Source: Vulcanimicrobiota bacterium (GTDB lineage Bacteria; Vulcanimicrobiota; Vulcanimicrobiia; Vulcanimicrobiales; Vulcanimicrobiaceae). Taken from it: a stretch of DNA of 37,650 nt. The stretch is taken from assembly GCA_019236975.1 (NCBI GenBank), contig JAFAHZ010000086.1, positions 1 through 37,650 of the forward strand, read 5' to 3'. The notes below the pieces were generated by a model. The model was not told where the DNA came from, did no database searches, and worked only from the letters and a program-made list of their open reading frames with translations. The translations under genes and the position numbers were made by a program. Of this stretch, positions 8,263 through 16,419 are shown piece by piece (within the stretch, counting starts at the first letter, position 1; each line of letters starts with the position of its first letter).

Positions 8263-9241
8263 AGACGAGATCGCTCGCGAGCACGAATTCGATCCCTGAC
8301 GCTTGCAGCTCGGGGATCATCGCTTTGACGGCGTCGAGCGTCGTCGGACGTGGATGTCCGATCGCGATGGCGCTTCCGGTTTTGCGTGCGATCGCGGCCG
8401 CTTCGCGAAGTTGCGCCTCAGTATAGTCGACGGACTCCTGGTTATCGAGAAAAACGTCGCGCGCCGCGGTGGGCACCCCCGCGCCGGCGGCAACCTGCTC
8501 GCCGACGGACTGCGCGCTCGTTTTCGAATCGATGAAGAAGAGGTCCCCGCGTTTGGCGAGCACGCCGATGACGTCGCGCATCACGCGCGGATCCGCCGAT
8601 GCTTTACTTCCTTCGTGGTTGTTCACCCCGCTCGCGAGCGGAACTTGTGCGAGGTCGCTCTCGACTTGCGCGACGATCTGCGCATCCGTCATTTCTGTGG
8701 TGACTTTACCGGGACCCGGGTTCATGCCCGATTCCGTTTCCATCGGAAGGTGCAGCATGACGCCTTTGCCGGCATTGGCCGCTTCGCTCGCAATGGTCGC
8801 GGTGTAGTGCACGTCCGGCAACACCGACATCGTTAGCGGAATATTCAACGCAAGGAATCCGCGCTCGGTCGCAATCCACTGTCCGCAGTCGTCGACGATG
8901 AGCGCCAATTTCGGCGCACCGGCAGTCGGCGGTTTTGTGACGGCGGGGAGCGGGGATGCGTTTGGTGTCGAGGTTGAGAGCGGTGCCGGCGAAGGCGTCG
9001 CCGAGGATTCGGCGACCGCCGGTTGGGCCGATGGTGAGACCGTCGCCGCCGGCACTGCGGTGACGTGCGCGACCGGCGTTTTCGGGGCGTGGCGCGGCGC
9101 GAGCAGCCACCATCCCAGCGCGAGCGCGAGGAGCGTAACGACGAACAGCGCGATGAAATCTCCGCGCTGCGAACGGCGAGAACGTTTCTGAGGCACGCGG
9201 GGGCTTTCTTCGCGCGCGGGCAACTTCCCTGAACATGACAT
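8246..9241 (-). CDS. Divergent polysaccharide deacetylase (YibQ-like), membrane-anchored
   Basis: 331 residues. After a basic N-terminus a single hydrophobic helix (about 29-48) anchors the protein, followed by a long Ala/Pro/Ser/Thr linker to about 108. The catalytic domain begins LALIVDDCGQ and continues with the family landmarks MLHLPMETE, GVNNHEGSKASAD, FFIDSKTSAQS and IAIGHPRPTT. This is the divergent polysaccharide deacetylase family related to NodB-fold enzymes; the DD, NHEG and GH residues expected in the fold are all present. Function is probably periplasmic and acts on cell-envelope polymers, but the substrate is not known. The ATG at 9241 overlaps the region of the divergent gene start at 9235/9244. 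Confidence 0.86.
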   Translation of the reverse strand: MSCSGKLPAREESPRVPQKRSRRSQRGDFIALFVVTLLALALGWWLLAPRHAPKTPVAHVTAVPAATVSPSAQPAVAESSATPSPAPLSTSTPNASPLPAVTKPPTAGAPKLALIVDDCGQWIATERGFLALNIPLTMSVLPDVHYTATIASEAANAGKGVMLHLPMETESGMNPGPGKVTTEMTDAQIVAQVESDLAQVPLASGVNNHEGSKASADPRVMRDVIGVLAKRGDLFFIDSKTSAQSVGEQVAAGAGVPTAARDVFLDNQESVDYTEAQLREAAAIARKTGSAIAIGHPRPTTLDAVKAMIPELQASGIEFVLASDLVFNEPK

Positions 9242-9243
9242 CT

Positions 9244-10092
9244 ATGGATGCGGGCGCGCTGTCGGGCACGCGCGTCGTCGCGCTGGTGACGAACGTTCCT
9301 GGGCCGGTTGCGGCATCGCGATTGCGTGCGATGGGCGCCGACGTCGTGAAAATCGAACCGGCTCAGGGCGATCCGTTAGCGGCCGCCGCGCCCGAGTGGT
9401 ACGCAGCGCTGCATCGCGACGTGCGCGTGCAGAAGCTTAAGCTTCGCGACGACCCCGATCGCGCGCTGCTGCGCGAGCTGATCGCCGAAGCCGACGTGCT
9501 ATTGACGGCGACGCGCGCGAGCGCGCTCGAACGCGCGCGACTGCAATGGCGAGACTTGCACGAACGGCATCCCTCGCTCGTACAGGTCGCCGTCGTGGGA
9601 GAAGCGGCGCAGCACGCGGATCGAGCCGGGCACGACCTGACGTATCAAGCTCGTGCTGGGCTGCTCTCGCCGCCGTCGATGCCGCGAACGCTCGTTGCCG
9701 ATATGGCGGCAGCCGCACATACCGTCTCGGCGACGCTTGCCGCGTTGGTTGCGCGGAGTCGCGACGGAGCCGGCCGTTACGTTGAAGTCTCGATCGTCGA
9801 TGCCGCTCGGACGATGGCCGAGCCATTACGCTACGGCCTGACGACGCTGACCGGACCGTTGGGCGGGGCGTTGCCGGCGTACCGCGTGTATCCGGCTGCC
9901 GAGGGGTGGGTCGCCGTGGCCGCACTGGAAGCCCATTTCTTGGAGCGTCTGCGGGAGTTGCTGAACGTCGATCGCCTCGACGAAACGTCGATCGCTATGG
10001 CGCTCGCCACGCGTTCTGCCGCTGCGTGGGAAGAACTGGCGAACGCGAGCGACGTACCGCTGGCGGCGGTAGCGACGCAGGCGATGGTCTAA
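9244..10092 (+). CDS. CaiB/BaiF (class III) CoA transferase or alpha-methylacyl-CoA racemase, short form
   Basis: 282 residues. N-terminal Rossmann-like part: GTRVVAL, then LRAMGADVVKIEPAQGDPL, the standard class III opening. The catalytic Asp is kept: GHDLTYQARAGLLS, Asp131 from the start used. A later YVEVSIVDAARTM matches the helix following the active site and LGGALPAYRVYPAAEGWVAVAAL the usual C-terminal beta part. Family members are usually 350-400 residues, so this is a compact form, like bacterial AMACR-type racemases but shorter still, with parts of the middle and small domains missing. The ATG at 9244 is preferred because an ATG at 9235 would overlap the divergent deacetylase start. 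The HSD10-like dehydrogenase 21 nt downstream suggests branched or 2-methyl acyl-CoA metabolism; this is inference. Confidence 0.8.
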   Translation: MDAGALSGTRVVALVTNVPGPVAASRLRAMGADVVKIEPAQGDPLAAAAPEWYAALHRDVRVQKLKLRDDPDRALLRELIAEADVLLTATRASALERARLQWRDLHERHPSLVQVAVVGEAAQHADRAGHDLTYQARAGLLSPPSMPRTLVADMAAAAHTVSATLAALVARSRDGAGRYVEVSIVDAARTMAEPLRYGLTTLTGPLGGALPAYRVYPAAEGWVAVAALEAHFLERLRELLNVDRLDETSIAMALATRSAAAWEELANASDVPLAAVATQAMV

Positions 10093-10113
10093 ACGCACGG
10101 AATCGACGCGGGC

Positions 10114-10878
10114 ATGCAGCTTTCCGAAAAAGTGTTTTTAGTCACGGGCGGCGCCTCGGGTCTCGGTGCGGCGTGCGTGCGCGAGTTTGCATCGGCCGGC
10201 TCGCGCGTCGTCATCTGCGACGTGAGCGAACGCGGCGCGGAACTCGCCGCCGAGTTAGGGAACTCGGTGCGATTCGCACGGACGGACGTTACCGACGAGG
10301 CACAAGTGAGCGCGGCGATCGCGAAGGCCGTGAGCGAGTTTGGCGGGTTGCACGGCGCTGTGAACTGCGCCGGGATCGCGACGGCGGAGCGCACCGTCGG
10401 CCGCGAGGGGCCGCAACCGCTCGCCCACTTCACGAAAGTCGTCACGGTCAATCTCATCGGAACGTTCAACGTGATACGGCTCGCCGCGGCCGAAATGATG
10501 AAACGCGCCGTCGAGCCGGGCGAGGACCGCGGCGTGATCGTCTGCACGGCGTCCGTGGCGGCATTTGACGGCCAAATCGGACAGGCGGCCTACGCCGCGT
10601 CGAAGGGCGGCGTGGTCGGATTGACGCTGCCGATTGCCCGCGAGTTCGCGTCGCAGCAGATTCGCGTGGTTACGATCGCGCCGGGTATTTTCGACACGCC
10701 GCTCCTGGCGGGATTACCGGAAGCTGCGCGTGAGTCGCTCGGAAAGCAGAATCCGTTTCCGTCTCGGTTGGGGCGCCCGTCGGAATACGCGGCCCTGGCT
10801 CGGCACATCGCCGAGAACCAGATGCTCAACGGCGAGGTGATACGGATCGACGGTGCCTTGCGCATGGCGCCCAAATAA
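10114..10878 (+). CDS. HSD10-like short-chain dehydrogenase (3-hydroxyacyl-CoA / 2-methyl-3-hydroxybutyryl-CoA dehydrogenase)
   Basis: 254 residues. Glycine motif TGGASGLG (11-18); Asp36 at the end of the second strand (VVICDVSER) points to NAD rather than NADP; catalytic N113, S147, Y160, K164. The stretch from [17 protein letters not shown] through [14 protein letters not shown], with [13 protein letters not shown] after it, closely follows type 2 3-hydroxyacyl-CoA dehydrogenase (HSD17B10), including a loop with [11 protein letters not shown]. This enzyme oxidises 3-hydroxyacyl-CoA, in isoleucine and branched fatty-acid degradation. It follows the racemase-like gene by 21 nt and so probably shares its transcript. 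The exact substrate is inferred from the family and neighbour. Confidence 0.85.
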   Translation: MQLSEKVFLVTGGASGLGAACVREFASAGSRVVICDVSERGAELAAELGNSVRFARTDVTDEAQVSAAIAKAVSEFGGLHGAVNCAGIATAERTVGREGPQPLAHFTKVVTVNLIGTFNVIRLAAAEMMKRAVEPGEDRGVIVCTASVAAFDGQIGQAAYAASKGGVVGLTLPIAREFASQQIRVVTIAPGIFDTPLLAGLPEAARESLGKQNPFPSRLGRPSEYAALARHIAENQMLNGEVIRIDGALRMAPK

Positions 10879-10940
10879 TCTGAGAAACGCTTAAGAAAAC
10901 GCGCCAGGAAACCGCGGCGCGCCGTGGTTAAGAGAGAGAC

Positions 10941-11837
10941 GTGCGAACTGTTCTGCTCTCTAGCTTTGCCGTGCTGGCCTGCCTGCTGGTTGCGCTACCT
11001 TCGCGGGCAACTGCGCCGGCCGCCACTGCGTCGACACCCGTGCCCGTCACGATGCCGTCGCCGGAACAACTGCTGTATAACATCCGGCGCCAGTTTCGGT
11101 CGCATCGTCCGCCGCCGCCGTACATCACGTACACCCTCGTGCGCAGCCAAACGCTCGACGACGGCTATCCGGACTTGCTCAATAGCTACAAATATCACAT
11201 TTGGTGCCGAACGTCCGACCGTGCGGCGCTCGGCCGCAAGGTCTACCGGGGCTCGGCGCGCGGCACGCTCGAGTTTCTTCGGCCGTCCTTTAACGAGCCG
11301 TGGGATCCGGGTCCGCCGACCGCCGATCTCTTCGAACCGGCTCCGGCGCATCCGCATAGCAATCCCCGCGATTTCGTTCCGACGCCGGAACCCAACGGAA
11401 CGATGCCGCCGACCATCGCATCGGTAACGGCGTTCGGAGAGTTCGACTACAAAGTGACGCGGGTCGCGCAAGAGGGACACCTCATTCACGTCAGCCTGCT
11501 TGCGCGCCGCGATCCCGATCGTAACCGGCTGCGCGAGCTCTACGTGGATGCCAAGACGCTCGAGCTGCAACAGGTCGTCGCAACCGACAAGCTGTACGAC
11601 GAGGACGGCCACCACGTCTACGCCATGATTTTCACGGTGACGCTGGGTTGGATGAACGATATGCCGATGGTGACGCACATTCACGGCGAGCCGACCTACG
11701 AGCAAGATGCGGAATATCTCGGTAAAGACGCGACGGTCGACTACGATTTTAACGATATCGCGTTTCCCGGGTCGTTACCGGATTGGTACTTCAATCCGCG
11801 GACTTACGCCGAACACGTGACGGACGCGCCAAGTTAA
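10941..11837 (+). CDS. Secreted protein of unknown function
   Basis: 298 residues starting at GTG 10941, which has a purine-rich AGAGAGA about 5 nt upstream. A signal peptide is clear (MRTVLLSSFAVLACLLVALP, cleavage probably after SRATA). The mature protein has a helix LLYNIRRQFRSHRPPPP, then alternating strands (YITYTLVRSQTL, YKYHIWCRTSDRAAL) and a C-terminal half with repeated strands ending DYDFNDIAFPGSLPDWYFNP. The arrangement of strands with a single helix recalls LolA/LolB-like beta sheets, but I recognise no family motif and do not assign a function. It is followed by an inverted repeat that may end the transcript. Confidence 0.62.
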   Translation: MRTVLLSSFAVLACLLVALPSRATAPAATASTPVPVTMPSPEQLLYNIRRQFRSHRPPPPYITYTLVRSQTLDDGYPDLLNSYKYHIWCRTSDRAALGRKVYRGSARGTLEFLRPSFNEPWDPGPPTADLFEPAPAHPHSNPRDFVPTPEPNGTMPPTIASVTAFGEFDYKVTRVAQEGHLIHVSLLARRDPDRNRLRELYVDAKTLELQQVVATDKLYDEDGHHVYAMIFTVTLGWMNDMPMVTHIHGEPTYEQDAEYLGKDATVDYDFNDIAFPGSLPDWYFNPRTYAEHVTDAPS

Positions 11838-11863
11838 GCCGTGGTTTCGCCTATCTCGTTGTC

Positions 11864-11904
11864 GCCGAAGACCTCGATTGCCATAGCAAACTTCGGTCTT
11901 CGGC
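11864..11904 (+). terminator. Perfect 10-bp inverted repeat after the 298-residue secreted protein gene
   Basis: GCCGAAGACC at 11864-11873 pairs exactly with GGTCTTCGGC at 11895-11904 across a 21-nt loop. It lies 26 nt after the stop of the upstream gene. No T-run follows, so it may be a weak or factor-dependent terminator, or an mRNA end-protecting hairpin. Confidence 0.4.
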
Positions 11905-11918
11905 TCCTAGATCTAAGC

Positions 11919-11971
11919 GAAATCCCGGCTTAACTACATTTCCGCCCAGAAATCCTGGCTTAACTACATTT
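11919..11971. repeat. Two-copy direct repeat, 23-nt unit, 30-nt period
   Basis: The unit starting GAAATCC and ending GGCTTAACTACATTT occurs at 11919-11941 and 11949-11971 with one C/T difference and a 7-nt spacer CCGCCCA. Each unit contains AAAT/ATTT ends. The second copy runs across the msrA stop codon (11964-11966 on the minus strand) and its last Met codon. Only two copies are present here, so it is not a CRISPR array. Confidence 0.8.
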
Positions 11972-12596
11972 GGGAGATCAGAGGTGCGTTCGGCTTGACT
12001 AAGTTCGGATAGAGTTCCTTGAGCTTGCGCAGCTTCGGCAGATCGTTGTAGACGATATACTCGTTATCGGGATTGTGCACCGCGAAATCTTGATGGTACG
12101 ACTCGGCCGCGTAAAAGCCGCGGAGCGGTTCGATTTTCGTCACGATTGGTGACGCGTAGACGTGCTTGCGGCCCAGCTCGGCAACGTAGGCTTCCGCCTC
12201 GTCGCGCTGCGCATCGCTCGTGTAGTAGATTTCGGAGCGGTATTGCGTCCCTTCGTCGGGCCCTTGCCGGTTGAGTTCGGTCGGATCGTGCGCGACGAGA
12301 AAATAGACGTCGAGAAGCTGTTTGAACGAGATGCGCCCCGGATCGTAGGTGATTTCGACCGACTCCGCGTGCCCGGTCATGCCCGTGCTAACGATTTCGT
12401 AGTGCGCGGTTACAGCGTTACCGCCTGCATAACCGGCTACGGCGGCGTCGACGCCGCGCAGAGATTCGAACACGGCCTGCATTCCCCAAAAGCACCCGCC
12501 GGCCAAGACGACGCGCTGCGTTCCGGCGGCGGATGCGGGCGCGGAAGCCGCCCACGATAGGAGACCGGCAAGAAGAGCGGCGATTATCGGTTTCAT
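11964..12596 (-). CDS. msrA: Exported peptide methionine sulfoxide reductase MsrA
   Basis: 210 residues. MsrA reduces the S-form of methionine sulfoxide in oxidised proteins. A signal peptide precedes the enzyme (MKPIIAALLAGLLSWAASAP, cleavage near ASA-AG), placing it outside the cytoplasm. The active site GGCFWG has the catalytic Cys35, and the family motifs AGYAGG, HAESVEITYDP, FLVAHDPTELNRQGPDEGTQYR and ESYHQDF are intact. No other Cys occurs, so this is a one-Cys MsrA without a resolving Cys. The ATG at 12596 is used because a longer frame upstream would overlap the divergent S9 peptidase gene and would hide the signal peptide. The 3' end lies inside a direct repeat. Confidence 0.93.
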   Translation of the reverse strand: MKPIIAALLAGLLSWAASAPASAAGTQRVVLAGGCFWGMQAVFESLRGVDAAVAGYAGGNAVTAHYEIVSTGMTGHAESVEITYDPGRISFKQLLDVYFLVAHDPTELNRQGPDEGTQYRSEIYYTSDAQRDEAEAYVAELGRKHVYASPIVTKIEPLRGFYAAESYHQDFAVHNPDNEYIVYNDLPKLRKLKELYPNLVKPNAPLISQM

Positions 12597-12630
12597 AGAT
12601 ACTAGGAGAACGACGGAGGGTGCCCGGCGG

Positions 12631-14631
12631 ATGAGAGTCTGGCTTCTTTGCTCGCTGACCGTCTGCTTTGCTCTCGCCCCGGCCCAGAGCCGGACGCTGC
12701 AAAGCTCCGACATCGCTCGGACCGTGTCGGTGGAGCAGCCGGCGATCGCGCCGGACGGGTCGCGTATCGCCTACGTCGTGGTGCGCTCCGACACCGCGCA
12801 CAATACGTACGTGCGGGAGTTGCACGCGATCGCCGTAGCGACCCGCCGCGACACGCTGCTCGTTCGCGACGACGACGTCTCGCTGCCGCGCTGGTCGCCC
12901 GACGGGCGAACCCTGGCTTTTTTGGATCGCCGCTCGGGCGCGATGTGCGTTATGGTGTGGCGCGGCAGCAAAGCCGTTTCGATTGCGCGCGCCCAGGGCG
13001 ACGTCAACGACTTCGCGTGGCGGCCCGATGGCCGGGCGGTTGCATTTTCCGCCTACGATGCGGCGCCGGCTACGGACTATTTCGAAGCGGGCGACAACGA
13101 CTACACGCAGACTGCGCCTATTCCCCCCGTGCATCTTTGGTTGACGGATCTGGAGACCGCACGAACCGTACGGCTAACGCATGGATCTTGGACGCTGACG
13201 CCGACCGATTCCGGCGGTATGTTCGTTCCGGCGTTTAGCTGGTCGCACGATGGCCGCCGCATCGCCTTCGCACGGTTGCCGAATACGTTTACCGGCGAAG
13301 ACGAGCGATCGACGCTGTACGAACTCGACGTCGCAACGGGAACGCAGCGAAAGCTTACCTCTCATCCCGCGGTGGAGTTCGGTCCGGCATACTCGCCGGA
13401 CGGTGGAACGCTGGCGTATTCGTATGCCCGCGACGGCAACTTTTTGGCGCTGAACACGCTGCGCGTGCGACGCGGCGGCGACGACGAAGCCCTCGCGCCC
13501 GCTTTCGATCGCGATCTCGGTGCGGCGATCTGGATGCCGGGGGGACGCTCGATGCTGGCGTGCGGAAACGACGCAACACATTCCCGAGCCTACTCCGTCC
13601 AACTTTCCGGCAGCATCCAACCGATCGACTTGGGCGGGCTCGAAATCACGTGCGACGCTTACCAGAGCAGCACGTTCGACGCAGGTATCGCAGCCAGCGT
13701 TTCGGCGAGCGGGGGGCTGGCCTTCGTCGCGACCGACCGGCGTCATCTGCGGGAGCTGTATTACATCCCCGCACGTGGAACGGCACCGCAGCGGCTCACG
13801 CATTTCAACGATGTCTTCAATCGCGTGACGCTCGGGCGGATCGCGCCGATCGCCTGGACGGGATCCGACGGCTTTCGCGAATACGGCGTCCTTCACTACC
13901 CGCCGAACCCCGTTGCGGGGCGGCGATATCCGATCGTCGTCGTTATCCATGGAGGGCCGGGGCTTTCCGAAATCGAGAGTTTCGCCGGCAAATCCTACGG
14001 CGGCGATTGGCCGATCGAACAACTCATCGCCGCGCACGGGTACCTCGTGTTTGCGCCCAACTACCGCGGCAGCGACGACGCCGGCAACGCATTTCTGCTG
14101 GGCATCGTCGGCGATACGGTCGTGGGGCCGGCGCGTGACATCACCGAGGGCTTAGCGGCAGTCAAAGCACTGCCGGAGGCCGACGCAAGCAGAACCGCCG
14201 TTTGCGGGTGGTCGTACGGCGGCTTATTGACGTCGTGGCTGATCGGACAGGATCGCAGCTGGAAGGCGGCCGTGAGCGGCGCGGCGGTTAACGTCGAATC
14301 GCAGTCCTACGATCTCTCCGTTTCCAACGTGCAGGACGCGTACTATCAGGGCGGCGTGAAGCCGTACACCGGCGACGGATCCGACCGTTATCGCGCCGTA
14401 TCTCCCATTACGTACGCGAAAAACGTGACGACGCCGACGCTGATCTGGGGAACGACCCGCGATCCCGTGGTTCCGATCACCATGTCGTACGCGTTTTACC
14501 ATGCGCTGCACGATAACGGCGCCCCGGTGAAGTTCGTCGTCTTCGACGCACCGACGCACGGCCCGAACGCGCCGCGCAACACGCGAGAACTCACGGATCT
14601 CTGGCTCGGGTGGCTCGACGCGCACCTCTGA
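12631..14631 (+). CDS. S9 family serine peptidase (dipeptidyl/acylaminoacyl peptidase type), secreted
   Basis: 666 residues. A signal peptide (MRVWLLCSLTVCFALAPAQS) is followed by a beta-propeller (about 40-400) with several WD/TolB-like turns: IAPDGSRIAYVV, WSPDGRTLAFLD, WRPDGRAVAFSA, WSHDGRRIAFAR, YSPDGGTLAYSY. The C-terminal alpha/beta-hydrolase domain has HGGPG, the nucleophile motif GWSYGG with Ser528, Asp611 in TTRDPVVP and His643 in PTHGP, a full triad. S9 prolyl oligopeptidase relatives remove dipeptides or acylated residues from short peptides; the propeller restricts substrate size. The ATG is 34 nt from the divergent msrA start. It may work with the peptide or amino-acid uptake genes further along, but nothing links them directly. 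Confidence 0.93.
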   Translation: MRVWLLCSLTVCFALAPAQSRTLQSSDIARTVSVEQPAIAPDGSRIAYVVVRSDTAHNTYVRELHAIAVATRRDTLLVRDDDVSLPRWSPDGRTLAFLDRRSGAMCVMVWRGSKAVSIARAQGDVNDFAWRPDGRAVAFSAYDAAPATDYFEAGDNDYTQTAPIPPVHLWLTDLETARTVRLTHGSWTLTPTDSGGMFVPAFSWSHDGRRIAFARLPNTFTGEDERSTLYELDVATGTQRKLTSHPAVEFGPAYSPDGGTLAYSYARDGNFLALNTLRVRRGGDDEALAPAFDRDLGAAIWMPGGRSMLACGNDATHSRAYSVQLSGSIQPIDLGGLEITCDAYQSSTFDAGIAASVSASGGLAFVATDRRHLRELYYIPARGTAPQRLTHFNDVFNRVTLGRIAPIAWTGSDGFREYGVLHYPPNPVAGRRYPIVVVIHGGPGLSEIESFAGKSYGGDWPIEQLIAAHGYLVFAPNYRGSDDAGNAFLLGIVGDTVVGPARDITEGLAAVKALPEADASRTAVCGWSYGGLLTSWLIGQDRSWKAAVSGAAVNVESQSYDLSVSNVQDAYYQGGVKPYTGDGSDRYRAVSPITYAKNVTTPTLIWGTTRDPVVPITMSYAFYHALHDNGAPVKFVVFDAPTHGPNAPRNTRELTDLWLGWLDAHL

Positions 14632-14672
14632 CCGAAGGCGCCGCTAGCGAGCGGAGGGAACGTTTCCCTGTT

Positions 14673-16007
14673 GTGCAGAGGGCACGCGTGCTCTGCGTGG
14701 GTGGCAGCGAGGCCGACTTTACGGTCCTCGGCGACGCCCTGCGTTCGGCCGGCCAGATCGAGCTCTATCGCGGCGGGCCGGACGATGCCACAGCGGCGGT
14801 CTCCGGACGAACCGTCGACCTGATCTTGCTCGATCTCGCGCTGCCGGCCAACGAGATCGTCCGCGTGCTGCAGACCGCCGCTCCGGGCGGCGGCGCGCGC
14901 AGCCGCGTTCCCGTGATCGTCATCGCACGGCCCGGATCCGAAGACAGGGTCGAAACGTGCTTGCAGCATGGCGCCGAAGAAGTGATCGCCGCGCCGCTCG
15001 ATCCGAACCGGAAACTCGCGATCGCGCGCCGCGTCACGCTCTGTCTCCAGCGCCGCTGGCTGCGCGAATCGACGGTCAAGCTTCAGGCGCGCGGAGGGCG
15101 ACTCGACGAAACGGCGGTGATCGAGCTCTATGCGAACGCCTCGAACCGCTTCGTTCCGCGCGAGTTTCTCGAGCATCTCGGAAGAAAGTCGCTAACCGAC
15201 GTCCGCCTGGGCGACCACGTGGAGCGCGAGATGACGGTGCTCTTTACGGATATCCGCGACTTTACCGCGCTGTCCGAAACGCTGACGCCGCAGCAGAACT
15301 TCGACTTCCTCAACTCGTACCTGCGCCAAGTGACGCCGATCGTGCGCGCGCGCCACGGCTTCGTCGATAAATATATCGGCGATGCGATCATGGCGCTCTT
15401 TCCCCGCAACGCGGGCGACGCGCTTCAGGCGGCGGTCGAGCTTCAGCGTCAGGTAGCGCGCTACAACGTCGGGCGAAATCGCGCCGGGTACGTTCCGGTC
15501 GAAATCGGCATCGGGCTGCATCGAGGTTCGCTCATTCTCGGCACGATCGGAGAAGAAGAGCGCATGCAGACGACCGTCATCTCCGATGCAGTCAACGTCG
15601 CTTCGCGCATCGAGGGATTGACGAAAGTCTTCGGCGTTTCACTGTTGATAGGCGGATCGGTGATCGACGGGCTCGACGTGGCTGAGCTCGAGCGCCATCG
15701 CCTTCGGAACTTGGGCGACGTAAAGGCGAAAGGTAAGACGCGTAGCGTCGAAATCTTCGAATGCTACGATAACGACGACGACGAGCTGCGGTCGCACAAG
15801 GACAAAACGGCCGAGTCCTTTGCGGCGGCTATGGACGAGTTCCGGCGCGGCATGTTCCTCACCGCCGGTCGCATCTTTGCGCGCATTGCCAATCAGGAGC
15901 CGCGCGACACGGTCGCAGCGCATTTCCGGGACAGCTGCACGCTGAGCGCGGTCCGCGAGCGCGGCAAGGGACCGTGGGACGGCGCCGAGCGCATCGAGGT
16001 CCCGTAA
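14673..16007 (+). CDS. Response-regulator-like adenylate cyclase (class III)
   Basis: 444 residues. The N-terminal receiver-like domain (1-115) keeps the phospho-acceptor Asp54 (ILLDLALP) and acidic E13/D15, but the switch Thr/Ser and the conserved Lys are replaced by A85 and A107 (VIAAPLDP). A linker leads to the class III cyclase domain (about 180-365): metal Asp193 in FTDIRDFT, Asp237 in DKYIGDAIMALF, adenine-selecting Lys233 with Asp305, and transition-state N308 and R312 (DAVNVASR). All required residues are present, so cAMP synthesis is predicted. A C-terminal tail (about 368-444) is helical and ends in ERIEVP. The GTG at 14673, after GGAGGG at 14653-14658, is my start; a longer start at 14610 would overlap the peptidase gene by 22 nt. 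Confidence 0.9.
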   Translation: MQRARVLCVGGSEADFTVLGDALRSAGQIELYRGGPDDATAAVSGRTVDLILLDLALPANEIVRVLQTAAPGGGARSRVPVIVIARPGSEDRVETCLQHGAEEVIAAPLDPNRKLAIARRVTLCLQRRWLRESTVKLQARGGRLDETAVIELYANASNRFVPREFLEHLGRKSLTDVRLGDHVEREMTVLFTDIRDFTALSETLTPQQNFDFLNSYLRQVTPIVRARHGFVDKYIGDAIMALFPRNAGDALQAAVELQRQVARYNVGRNRAGYVPVEIGIGLHRGSLILGTIGEEERMQTTVISDAVNVASRIEGLTKVFGVSLLIGGSVIDGLDVAELERHRLRNLGDVKAKGKTRSVEIFECYDNDDDELRSHKDKTAESFAAAMDEFRRGMFLTAGRIFARIANQEPRDTVAAHFRDSCTLSAVRERGKGPWDGAERIEVP

Positions 16008-16010
16008 CGG

Positions 16011-16346
16011 TTACGGGTTGCGCGAACTTCCGCGCAGGCCGATGAGACCGAGAAGCCCGAGTAGACCCAAGAGTCCCCACGATCCCGCACTTCCTCCGCC
16101 GGCCGACGACGCCGTTGCCGTCGTCTGCTCGGGAGGGGGACTCGCTGCCGGCGTGACCATGGTATTGGCGGTTGCGGTGGCCATCGGCGAGATCGTGCCG
16201 GACGGAATAACGCTGGGCGAAGCCGACGTGACCGGCGGCAGCGTTACCGCGGAGGTCTGCGCGACGGCGTGCGGCGGTAAGGCGCAGAGCGAGGTCGCGA
16301 GCACGGCCGCACCAACGGCGAGGGCGCGAAGGGAGAAGCCTTTCAT
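16011..16346 (-). CDS. Small secreted protein with C-terminal WGxxGxxG motif
   Basis: 111 residues. The N-terminus has a signal peptide (MKGFSLRALAVGAAVLATSL, cleavage near AVA-Q). The mature part is a Pro/Ala/Ser/Thr low-complexity stretch, then a Gly-rich turn and a C-terminal tail SWGLLGLLGLLGLIGLRGSSRNP, a WGxxGxxG-type motif: Trp, then a G-L-L-G repeated hydrophobic helix ending in a basic cluster (LRGSSR). Such tails are recognised as C-terminal sorting-signal-like regions in bacteria. No enzyme function is suggested. It converges on the cyclase gene with 3 nt between, and is divergent from the DUF2079 gene. Confidence 0.75.
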   Translation of the reverse strand: MKGFSLRALAVGAAVLATSLCALPPHAVAQTSAVTLPPVTSASPSVIPSGTISPMATATANTMVTPAASPPPEQTTATASSAGGGSAGSWGLLGLLGLLGLIGLRGSSRNP

Positions 16347-16419
16347 GCCAAGCTCGTTTCCCCAGGCGGCGGCCGGCTAATCCGATGAGCTCGCTTCCTT
16401 TGCAGCGAACAGCGCAAGA

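Noticed and set aside
11919-11971. Direct repeats resembling a CRISPR array
   Set aside because: Only two units with a 7-nt spacer, and no cas gene in the window.
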